From NCBI GenBank assembly GCA_944363685.1, contig CALVUV010000039.1, forward strand, positions 1-10,311: a stretch of 10,311 nucleotides of DNA, written 5' to 3'. Both the position numbers and the translations under genes were made by a program. The stretch's first letter is position 1. Each line of letters opens with the position of its first letter. Source of the stretch: an uncultured Bacilli bacterium (GTDB lineage Bacteria; Bacillota_I; Bacilli_A; RF39; UBA660). The notes beneath the pieces are model-generated. The model did not search any database, was not told the DNA's origin, and saw only the letters and a list, made by a program, of their open reading frames with translations. Shown one piece after another: positions 1 through 6,266 of this stretch.

Positions 1-1
1 A

Positions 2-106
2 GATACTATCGAAAAATTAGGAGGTACTATGCCAGAAGATTTACCTACTCCTAAGAAATCTATAAAGGAACTTGAAAGAGAAAGACAAAATAGATTAGAG
101 ACATGA
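2..106 (+). CDS. dinD: DinD-like protein, C-terminal fragment (5' end outside window)
   Basis: The frame is open from the left window edge and ends at TGA 104-106, giving 34 residues. They include GGTMPEDLPTPKKSIKELE, which resembles the conserved C-terminal tail of DNA-damage-inducible protein D (DinD, a BRO-N/phage-repressor-like family), where a GGT-PE-LP motif precedes a charged helix. In E. coli DinD is SOS-induced and inhibits RecA filament activity; the role here cannot be judged from the tail. ATG 29-31 lies inside the conserved motif and is not a plausible start. It is the only plus-strand gene in the window and converges on rluB, with 35 bases between the two stop codons. The identification rests on recalled motif similarity over a short stretch. 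Confidence 0.6.
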   Translation, partial: DTIEKLGGTMPEDLPTPKKSIKELERERQNRLET

Positions 107-122
107 AAAATAGTAAATTAAA

Positions 123-151
123 AAGAGCAAACAACATGCTCTTATTTTTTT
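123..151. terminator. bidirectional intrinsic terminator between dinD and rluB
   Basis: A perfect 7-bp stem AAGAGCA (123-129)/TGCTCTT (137-143) has a 7-base loop. On the plus strand it is followed by A and seven T (145-151), ending the dinD transcript. On the minus strand the stem is followed by TT-TAATTT, ending the rluB transcript. The plus-strand U-tract overlaps the last codons and stop of rluB. Confidence 0.8.
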
Positions 152-858
152 GCCAAACTATAGACAATAGCTACTTCTTTAGGGTTTAGTTTTCTATATT
201 CTCCACTCTTTAATCCTTTTAAATCAAAGATAAAAACTCTTTCTCTTCTAAGTTTTAAGACAGGAAAACCAACTGCTTCAAATATTTTCTTGACTTCATG
301 ATTACGACCTTCATGTATTGTTACTATAAGCATAGATGTATTAGTCTTATAATCAGTCTTTCTTAACTTAACTTTAGCTTTCTCATAAGAAACTCCTTCT
401 ACTGTTATACCATTTTTAATAGTATTAATGGCATCTCCTTTAATAATACCTTTTACTTTAACAATATATACTTTCTCTACCAAATCATTTGGATGCATAA
501 GTATATTTGCAAATTCTCCATCATTAGTAAGTAGTAATACTCCTGTTGTATCATAATCAAGTCTACCTACTGGATAAATTCTTTCATGACACGGTATTAA
601 GTCAACTACAGTTTTCCTTTCTTTATCATCATTAGCACTAGTAATAATACCTCTTGGTTTATTAAGTAAGTAATAAACTTTTTTTTCTTTTTCTATATGT
701 TTTCCATCTACTTTAATTATATCTTTATTAGTCACTTTAGTACCAAGTTCAGTTACTTTAACACCATTAACTGTTACTCTACCCTCTTTAATTAATTCCT
801 CTGCTTTACGTCTTGATGTAATTCCTGCATTTGCTATTACTTTTTGTAATCTTTCCAT
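142..858 (-). CDS. rluB: 23S rRNA pseudouridine synthase, RsuA/RluB family
   Basis: This cytoplasmic enzyme isomerises a specific uridine in the peptidyl-transferase region of 23S rRNA. The N-terminal S4 RNA-binding domain covers residues 1-48 (MERLQKVIANAGITSRRKAE). The catalytic domain has the family motif GRLDYDTTGVLLLTNDGE at 98-115, with Asp101 as the expected catalytic aspartate, and the C-terminal motif EGRNHEVKKIFEAVG. The 238-residue length fits the family. The start is ATG 858, which gives the usual MERLQK terminus with GGAG at 867-870 eight bases upstream. The GTG at 867 would extend the protein by three residues but overlaps that ribosome site. It lies 33 bases after the upstream membrane protein gene with no terminator between, so it is probably the last gene of the ltaS-like operon. 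RluB versus another RsuA-family member is set by overall similarity. Confidence 0.93.
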   Translation of the reverse strand: MERLQKVIANAGITSRRKAEELIKEGRVTVNGVKVTELGTKVTNKDIIKVDGKHIEKEKKVYYLLNKPRGIITSANDDKERKTVVDLIPCHERIYPVGRLDYDTTGVLLLTNDGEFANILMHPNDLVEKVYIVKVKGIIKGDAINTIKNGITVEGVSYEKAKVKLRKTDYKTNTSMLIVTIHEGRNHEVKKIFEAVGFPVLKLRRERVFIFDLKGLKSGEYRKLNPKEVAIVYSLAKK

Positions 859-891
859 ATTCATCACTCCATTTTAAAGAAAAAGAAGATA

Positions 892-1509
892 TTAATTTAC
901 TTCTACTAGAGATAGTTTATTATCTTCATGTACAAAGATAAGTGTAGCTTTAGTAGGATAATCCATATCTTCTTTATATTTAATAGAAACTTCTACTTGA
1001 TAAGCATTATCATCAGTAAAATCTGTTCCTATAGTATACTCTATATTTTCAATTGTTTCAACTGTTACATCTGTAACTTCTGGTAATGTTTGTTCTCTAT
1101 TATCGTAAATATCACTTTCTAAATACTTATAAACTGTATCTTCACTCTTTTCTAGAAAATTAGTTTTAGCATTAGTATGAAGAAAATCTATTCCTCCTAC
1201 ATCTGTATTAGCAAGTTTATCATCTAAAGTATAGAAATCCATTATAAACATTTTACTTATTTGTTCAAGATATGCTTTTTCATCTACTTCATCCTCACTT
1301 AGAATATCTTTTAATTCTTGAAACATCTGTTTATATCTATCATTCCTTGTAGATTTTAAAGTATATCCATATTCAGGTATTTCATTTTCTACAGTTGCTG
1401 TTTTTGCAGCTTTAGGCTTAAAGCTTTCATATGCAAGGAATCCTAATCCTGCTACTATTAAAATAATGGCTATTATTAATATTACTTTTACTTTCTTCTT
1501 TAATTTCAT
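892..1509 (-). CDS. membrane-anchored extracytoplasmic protein of unknown function
   Basis: I do not recognise a named family. The 205-residue product has a Lys-rich start and one hydrophobic segment at residues 8-27 (VILIIAIILIVAGLGFLAY), so it is an N-terminally anchored, outward-facing protein; no lipobox Cys is present. The soluble part is acidic, with a predicted helical half (about 58-130) followed by alternating beta-type segments (143-203). This order is reminiscent of small NTF2-like/SnoaL-type exported domains, but that is only an impression. ATG 1509 is preceded by AAAGGAG (1515-1521). That site overlaps the TAG stop of the LtaS-like gene, and only 12 bases separate the genes, so translation is likely coupled. 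A role alongside the LtaS-like enzyme is inferred from position. Confidence 0.8.
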   Translation of the reverse strand: MKLKKKVKVILIIAIILIVAGLGFLAYESFKPKAAKTATVENEIPEYGYTLKSTRNDRYKQMFQELKDILSEDEVDEKAYLEQISKMFIMDFYTLDDKLANTDVGGIDFLHTNAKTNFLEKSEDTVYKYLESDIYDNREQTLPEVTDVTVETIENIEYTIGTDFTDDNAYQVEVSIKYKEDMDYPTKATLIFVHEDNKLSLVEVN

Positions 1510-1521
1510 AATTGCTCCTTT

Positions 1522-3615
1522 CTAGTTTTCTTTAGATACAGCTTTACCGTTATTACCGTTATTACCATTATTGGCATTTTCTTCACTATTAGGATTAAAT
1601 AAATCAAATACAATTGCTTTATTAGATATATCTAATAGTTGTTCTGTATACTCATTATTTTTTTCAATATAGTTTTCATCTATTATTTCGTCTTTAAGTA
1701 GTTTATATTCTCCTTTTTGACTATTATAATACATTTTATTTGTTACCCAGTTACCATTAGGGAATACTACAATATTATCATTTTTAGTTTCAAAAATATC
1801 ATGTCCTAAAGCATATTTATTATAAAATCCTAACATATTACCAAGAGTAGGCATTAAATCATACATCCCCATAGTATAGTCTACTTTTCCTTTTGCTGCA
1901 CCATCTTTTGTCCAAATTATAAGTGGTACTTTACGGTCTAATTCATAATCAAAGCTATCATATTCTACATAAGTTGGGTCCTCTTCATCTTTAACATCAT
2001 CTGTTGCTGGATCATAATTATACATTAAATTAAATTCACTTCTTGGTAGTCTTGCATCATGATCTCCAAAAATAACAACTACAGTATTATCTAAAAGTCC
2101 TTCTTTATCCATTTTGGTAAAGAATTCTCCTAAAGCTTCATCTGCATAATGAACTGATTTGAAGTAATTACCTAGTTTAGTTCCTTCTAGATATGGAGCT
2201 TCAATTTCTTCAGTAGTACCATCTTCATTAGTTATGGTTGTTTTCATGGTAACAGGGAACTCTCCATATTTATCAGTATCAGAGAATGGTGTATGATTAG
2301 TAAGTGTTATTATATAACTATAGAATTTATCATTATCTTCGCTTATTTTCTTTATTTTTTCTACTGATTGAGCAAAGAATTCTTTATCTGATAAACCTAG
2401 ACCAATAACATTTTCATCATCTACTTTGTATGTTTCTTTACTATAGAATTTATCATAACCTAGAGATTCATGCATTGCTCTTCTATTCCAAAAGTCAGCA
2501 TTATTAGCATGCATACTAAATGTATAGTAGCCTTTTTCTTTTAATAGTGATGGTATTGATATATAAGTTCTATCAAAGTAACTTACAAAAGCAGTACCAT
2601 TTTGAGTTGGCATTAAACTTGTATTATAAGTTAGCTCAGTATCACTACTTGTTCCAACGCTTACTTGGGAATAGAAGTTATCAAAGTATAATCCTTCTTT
2701 AATCATTTTATTTAAATTAGGTGTTACTTCTTCTCCATTAAATGTTCTGTTTATTGCAATTCCTTGCATACTTTCTGCATGTATAACAATTACATTGCGA
2801 CCTTCAAAAATATTGGTATATTCATTTTTATAATCTTGTTCATCAGAACGATCTTTATAGTATTCAGTAAATTCTTTTTTAGCATCATCATAACCAAACA
2901 TAGCTGATATTTTAGGTTGAATACTAGTGATTATATCATTTCCCTGGTACATATAAATACCAAAACGCATAACAATATATTCACGATTCCATTGTTTAAC
3001 AAATCTACTTATTTCAAGAGATGATAATGATAATATAAATACTAAAAGAATTAGTCCACCACCAATAATGGTATGTTTAAATTTCTTTAGTCTTGTCTCT
3101 TTAGTATAGTGTTTATAATTATTCCTTTTATTAAGACGATGATAGTAATAAATAAAGAAACCTAATGGTAATATATATACTAAATCTTTAATCTGTAAAA
3201 CATTTTCTACAACAGCATCTCCTACTTCTCCAATATATTGTGTAAGTGATAGCATAGAAACACTTGCAAATGATGTGTAGAAAGTATAATAAGCTGAATT
3301 TATTGTACATATTGCTGTGAAAATAATAGCACAAACTAATAAGTATGTATATCTTTTCTTTGCTTTAAATAAATAGGAGAAAGATCCTATTATAGTTACA
3401 ACTGCAGTATCTGCTATTATAGCTTTAAAAGATAAATAATTCTCCATTGTTGGCATTGTAAAAAATCTAAGTAAAGTAGAATTTATTACACATACTAAAA
3501 CATAGACAATAAAAAGTTTATTATCTTTAAAATAATTACTTATTAGTTTTTCTGTTTTTATTCTCTTTAAATTTTTTATTAATTTATCTTTGAGTTTAAT
3601 TAGTTTCTTTTTCAT
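1522..3615 (-). CDS. LtaS-like phosphoglycerol transferase / sulfatase-fold membrane protein
   Basis: A 697-residue member of the LTA synthase family (alkaline phosphatase/sulfatase superfamily), expected to transfer glycerol-phosphate from phosphatidylglycerol outside the membrane. Five hydrophobic segments (about 33-50, 60-82, 88-110, 144-158, 181-200) precede the extracellular sulfatase domain (273-600), as in LtaS. Recognisable sites are Glu281 (HAESMQG), the nucleophile region GTSSDTEL (321-328), Trp376/Arg378 (FWNR), His441 (LTNHTPF), and Asp518-His519 (FGDHD). By alignment the nucleophile position, Thr in LtaS, is Ser323, with neighbouring Thr322. The C-terminus is a low-complexity tail with three Asn-Asn-Gly units. 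ATG 3615 has GAGG at 3621-3624. An extended -10 promoter lies directly upstream. The family is secure; whether the product is true LTA or another glycerol-phosphate polymer is not. Confidence 0.9.
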   Translation of the reverse strand: MKKKLIKLKDKLIKNLKRIKTEKLISNYFKDNKLFIVYVLVCVINSTLLRFFTMPTMENYLSFKAIIADTAVVTIIGSFSYLFKAKKRYTYLLVCAIIFTAICTINSAYYTFYTSFASVSMLSLTQYIGEVGDAVVENVLQIKDLVYILPLGFFIYYYHRLNKRNNYKHYTKETRLKKFKHTIIGGGLILLVFILSLSSLEISRFVKQWNREYIVMRFGIYMYQGNDIITSIQPKISAMFGYDDAKKEFTEYYKDRSDEQDYKNEYTNIFEGRNVIVIHAESMQGIAINRTFNGEEVTPNLNKMIKEGLYFDNFYSQVSVGTSSDTELTYNTSLMPTQNGTAFVSYFDRTYISIPSLLKEKGYYTFSMHANNADFWNRRAMHESLGYDKFYSKETYKVDDENVIGLGLSDKEFFAQSVEKIKKISEDNDKFYSYIITLTNHTPFSDTDKYGEFPVTMKTTITNEDGTTEEIEAPYLEGTKLGNYFKSVHYADEALGEFFTKMDKEGLLDNTVVVIFGDHDARLPRSEFNLMYNYDPATDDVKDEEDPTYVEYDSFDYELDRKVPLIIWTKDGAAKGKVDYTMGMYDLMPTLGNMLGFYNKYALGHDIFETKNDNIVVFPNGNWVTNKMYYNSQKGEYKLLKDEIIDENYIEKNNEYTEQLLDISNKAIVFDLFNPNSEENANNGNNGNNGKAVSKEN
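1544..1570 (-). repeat. three tandem 9-bp units coding Asn-Asn-Gly
   Basis: Plus-strand units are TTACCGTTA (1544-1552), TTACCGTTA (1553-1561) and TTACCATTA (1562-1570), coding (NNG)3 near the C-terminus of the LtaS-like protein. Unit gain or loss would keep the frame, so only the tail length would change. Confidence 0.85.
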
Positions 3616-3635
3616 AATTACCTCACTTCCTAGAC

Positions 3636-3664
3636 ATTATAGCATTTTATTATTTATTTTTCAA
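3636..3664 (-). promoter_or_regulatory. sigma-A-type promoter of the LtaS-like operon
   Basis: On the minus strand, TTGAAA (3664-3659), a 17-base spacer and TATAAT (3641-3636) are preceded by TG at -15/-14 (TGCTATAAT, an extended -10). The -35 lies in the last codons of the upstream membrane gene. The expected start site is near 3629, about 14 bases before ATG 3615, leaving the GAGG ribosome site in the leader. Confidence 0.75.
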
Positions 3665-4228
3665 TTTTTCGTGTCTAATATAACAAAAATGATAGGTTAT
3701 TTTGTAAATAATAAGAATGATAAATATTATTTGACTAGATAGTGTAATTACAAATAATTCATCTATTTCATAGATATTAGCAGTATTAGTTAGGTTAATG
3801 TTGTTAGTAATAGCTAAAGAAATGTAGTATGTAAATAGGAGTAAATGAATTAGAGTTAAAGAATATGTTATTATTTTATTTTTCTTTGTTAGTTTAGTAT
3901 TAATTATATGGTAAATTAATATTATTAAAGATATTATTACAGTGATAATATAGAATATAATATTAGGGAAATAGAAACATCTCATTATATTTCTAATTAT
4001 TTCTGTTAAAACTGTTAACATATCTTCACTAAAGTAAAATATTAATAGACTTGTAAAGAAAATTATTAAACTTACTATAGTTATTTTTACTTTTTTATTT
4101 TTTCTTTTTTCATTATAGACTAAGAAAATAAAGGTAAGAATAAATATTAAAAGTATTTCAATCATTAAAAATGATGAAACTGGTAGTTTTAGTAACGTCA
4201 GTAATTTATCAATAAAACTTAAATCCAT
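3650..4228 (-). CDS. five-helix integral membrane protein, unknown function
   Basis: I recognise no family. The 192-residue protein is very rich in Ile, Leu and Phe, with five predicted membrane segments at about 17-38, 48-66, 86-108, 118-140 and 156-178. The connecting stretches are Lys-rich (NEKRKNKKVK, TKLTKKNK) or Asn/Thr-rich (TNNINLTNTANIYEIDE). It ends in a basic tail. No catalytic or transporter motif is visible. ATG 4228 has a strong ribosome site, AAAAGGAG, at 4236-4243. The gene starts 20 bases after the sortase stop and ends 34 bases before the LtaS-like start. It is probably co-transcribed with the sortase, and its 3' end carries the -35 box of the next operon. An envelope role is inferred only from position. 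Confidence 0.75.
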   Translation of the reverse strand: MDLSFIDKLLTLLKLPVSSFLMIEILLIFILTFIFLVYNEKRKNKKVKITIVSLIIFFTSLLIFYFSEDMLTVLTEIIRNIMRCFYFPNIIFYIITVIISLIILIYHIINTKLTKKNKIITYSLTLIHLLLFTYYISLAITNNINLTNTANIYEIDELFVITLSSQIIFIILIIYKITYHFCYIRHEKLKNK

Positions 4229-4248
4229 ATTTATTCTCCTTTTTATTC

Positions 4249-4899
4249 TTATATTTCTTCAAAAATATATACAGTTTGATTATAATCGTCATTATGAGTA
4301 CAGGTTATTAGGGTTAATGTTTTTTTTGTAACATCACGGTATATTGCTACTGTACCTGTTTTGGCTTGATTATAAATATTTACTAAACGGTAATTATATG
4401 TAACAGCATTATAACTGATAGAGGCAGTTGCACCTATTTGTAGTTTATATAATTTATCAAAGAATGAGATATAGGCATTACCTGAATGAGCCATTAGGAT
4501 AAAGTTTCCCATAGGAACATCAGGATAATCGGCAACATCTGCGATAGTTACATTATATTCAATATTATTATATCTTGAGTCTTTAGAAACAAAACCTTTT
4601 CGTAGTTTTATATCAGGAATATATAATTCTCCTATGTAACTATAATTAGCTTTTTTTATTTCTGTTTCTTTTTGTTTACTTTCATCTTCTGTTACCTCTA
4701 GATTTTCTGTATTTATATTACTAATAGTAGTATTATCTTTATTAATGTTTTTTTGAAAGATGGCTAAACGCATTTCTTCAAATACTTCACCTCTAATTTT
4801 CATTAAAGGTGTACTAAAAAAAATAAGTATTCCTATAATAAGGATTAAAAAGCCAACTTTATAGAGTTGGCTTTTTATGTCTCTTTTATCTCTTTGCAT
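4249..4899 (-). CDS. sortase (cysteine transpeptidase), paired with the VPNTA adhesin
   Basis: A membrane-bound sortase that would cleave a sorting signal and join the protein to the cell wall. From ATG 4899 the product has 216 residues: a short basic cytoplasmic start, one membrane helix (about 15-32), a polar linker, then the sortase barrel (from about 88). The active-site His is in ILMAHSGN (His138) and the Cys in TLTLITCTHND (Cys200). The usual catalytic Arg 8-13 residues after Cys is not seen; the segment reads NDDYNQTVYI, with Gln at Cys+8. A TTG start at 4923 is possible but has no ribosome site. The ATG lies within the end of the adhesin gene (14-base overlap), suggesting coupled translation. 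The class (B-like or other) is uncertain. Confidence 0.88.
   Translation of the reverse strand: MQRDKRDIKSQLYKVGFLILIIGILIFFSTPLMKIRGEVFEEMRLAIFQKNINKDNTTISNINTENLEVTEDESKQKETEIKKANYSYIGELYIPDIKLRKGFVSKDSRYNNIEYNVTIADVADYPDVPMGNFILMAHSGNAYISFFDKLYKLQIGATASISYNAVTYNYRLVNIYNQAKTGTVAIYRDVTKKTLTLITCTHNDDYNQTVYIFEEI
4847..4876 (-). terminator. terminator-like hairpin inside the sortase start, just after the adhesin stop
   Basis: A perfect 12-bp inverted repeat has AAAAAGCCAACT (4847-4858) and AGTTGGCTTTTT (4865-4876), with a 6-base loop. Read in the minus direction, the GC-containing stem is followed by TTTTTAAT, the form of an intrinsic terminator. It begins 9 bases after the adhesin stop (4886-4888) and lies wholly within sortase codons. 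It could also fold in the other direction. Confidence 0.6.
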
Positions 4900-6148
4900 T
4901 CTTTGGTTTTCTATTAGCCACAATTATTAAGATAATACCAACGATTACAACTAAAGCACCAATTCCATATACTAAGAATGAATTACTAGCTGTATTAGGT
5001 ACATTAATTGTAGGTACTTGTAACGTAATTGAAGTTGGAGTTGATGGTCTTTCAATAATACCTAATAAAGCTTTTTGAGCATTACTATCATCTGGATTAT
5101 AAATATAAGCATCATAACCATTTGCAAAGTATCCTACAATAGTTAGTGGTAAAGTAAATGTATTGTTTTGAAGTGCACTAACAGGTACTCTTACTTTGAA
5201 ACCTTTGCTTGCTTCTATTGTACCAGTAATAGGGTTACCATTTTCATCTACTATTTGAACGTTATTAATATTTCCACTTAATTGAACACTATAACTTTCA
5301 AATGAAGTATTACTACTAATTGGTTTAATTACACTTGTTTCAACATAATCATTATACATATTATAAGTTATACTATTAGTATCAATAATTACATCTTTAC
5401 TAGCAGTATCATCTGTTGGTGCTTGATAACTTAATGCACCTGTAACTAATTCTCTAACTTTATTAGCATAGAATGATTGGTCAGCATCTATTACAGCTTT
5501 TTCTTCACTAGTAAAGTTTCTATATTCTGAATCAGCATCATATCCATTTACTTCGTCAAGATAGTACCAAATTGCTACTTGAGTTATATAATAATTAACA
5601 TAGTTAGCATTATCTCCTGCAGGAATGTTAGCATCTCCTTCTCCTACAATATTGTCATTTTGTAAGATATAAATTAATCCTGGATAACTTTTTGCAATTC
5701 CGGCATCATTAATTATAATATTATCTTTAACAGAGTCACCTTTTGTATATATATGACCACTTGCCATACCTTTACTTCTATCTACACAATATATAAAGCT
5801 TAATCTTTCTCCAGTTGTTACATCTGTACCATAGAACTCCCATGGTAATGCTATAGGATTACTTGTATCTGCACCAATTAGTGTATGCATACTACCAATT
5901 CCTGGTGAACCACCATTGTATTCGTTTACGTTTGATTCGAAACTACTAGGTAATTGCTCTAAAAATCCTGCTGCATAACTTTCATCAGTATCAATGAATA
6001 AGCCTATTACTATTAATATAGCAATTAAACAACAAGAAACAATACCTATTTTTTTAATATCTCCCATAGCTTTATCTGTTTTATCAGTTACTTTTTGGTT
6101 CTTTGTTTTTTTAACTTGAGCACGTGAACTCATTTTATTAGAACTCAT
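4886..6148 (-). CDS. thioester-domain cell-wall-anchored surface adhesin
   Basis: The 420-residue surface protein has a long basic N-terminus, a signal sequence (33-59, cleavage likely near ESYAAG) and a thioester-type domain (about 85-235). Its diagnostic motifs are FIYCVD (Cys121) and ITQVAIWYY (Gln190). In this family the Cys and Gln side chains form an internal thioester that can bond covalently to host or surface amines. Residues 245-375 resemble beta-sandwich stalk domains. The C-terminus is a sorting signal: VPNTA (383-387), a hydrophobic segment (391-411) and the basic tail NRKPKNAKR. The fifth position is Ala rather than the usual Gly. ATG 6148 has AAGGTGAT at 6154-6161 and its own promoter. 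The downstream sortase overlaps it and is the likely anchoring enzyme. Confidence 0.85.
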   Translation of the reverse strand: MSSNKMSSRAQVKKTKNQKVTDKTDKAMGDIKKIGIVSCCLIAILIVIGLFIDTDESYAAGFLEQLPSSFESNVNEYNGGSPGIGSMHTLIGADTSNPIALPWEFYGTDVTTGERLSFIYCVDRSKGMASGHIYTKGDSVKDNIIINDAGIAKSYPGLIYILQNDNIVGEGDANIPAGDNANYVNYYITQVAIWYYLDEVNGYDADSEYRNFTSEEKAVIDADQSFYANKVRELVTGALSYQAPTDDTASKDVIIDTNSITYNMYNDYVETSVIKPISSNTSFESYSVQLSGNINNVQIVDENGNPITGTIEASKGFKVRVPVSALQNNTFTLPLTIVGYFANGYDAYIYNPDDSNAQKALLGIIERPSTPTSITLQVPTINVPNTASNSFLVYGIGALVVIVGIILIIVANRKPKNAKR

Positions 6149-6172
6149 ATATAATCACCTTACCTTATATAG

Positions 6173-6201
6173 AGTATAGCAAATAGAAAATCTTTTTTCA
6201 A
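6173..6201 (-). promoter_or_regulatory. sigma-A-type promoter of the adhesin-sortase operon
   Basis: On the minus strand, TTGAAA (6201-6196), a 17-base spacer and TATACT (6178-6173) predict a start near 6166 and a leader of about 18 bases containing AAGGTGAT. No convincing terminator hairpin lies between the upstream gene's stop (6267) and this promoter, so some read-through from that gene is possible. Confidence 0.65.
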
Positions 6202-6266
6202 GAAAATTCAAACTTTCTTTTTAGATTAACTAATTTAGTGTAAATAATTATGTATATTTTTTACTT

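Noticed and set aside
2520..2702. Open frame of 60 codons on the plus strand
   Set aside because: It lies fully antisense to the conserved catalytic region of the LtaS-like gene, has no ribosome site, and has a composition typical of the reverse of an AT-rich gene.
4900..4923. TTG start for the sortase, adding eight residues
   Set aside because: No Shine-Dalgarno upstream, and it would lengthen the overlap with the adhesin to 38 bases. ATG 4899 fits the basic-tail-then-helix layout better, though its ribosome site is also weak.
6202..6266. Terminator after the ChW protein gene
   Set aside because: Only weak inverted repeats (ACTAA/TTAGT and AAGAAA/TTTCTT) without a GC-containing stem and U-tract together.
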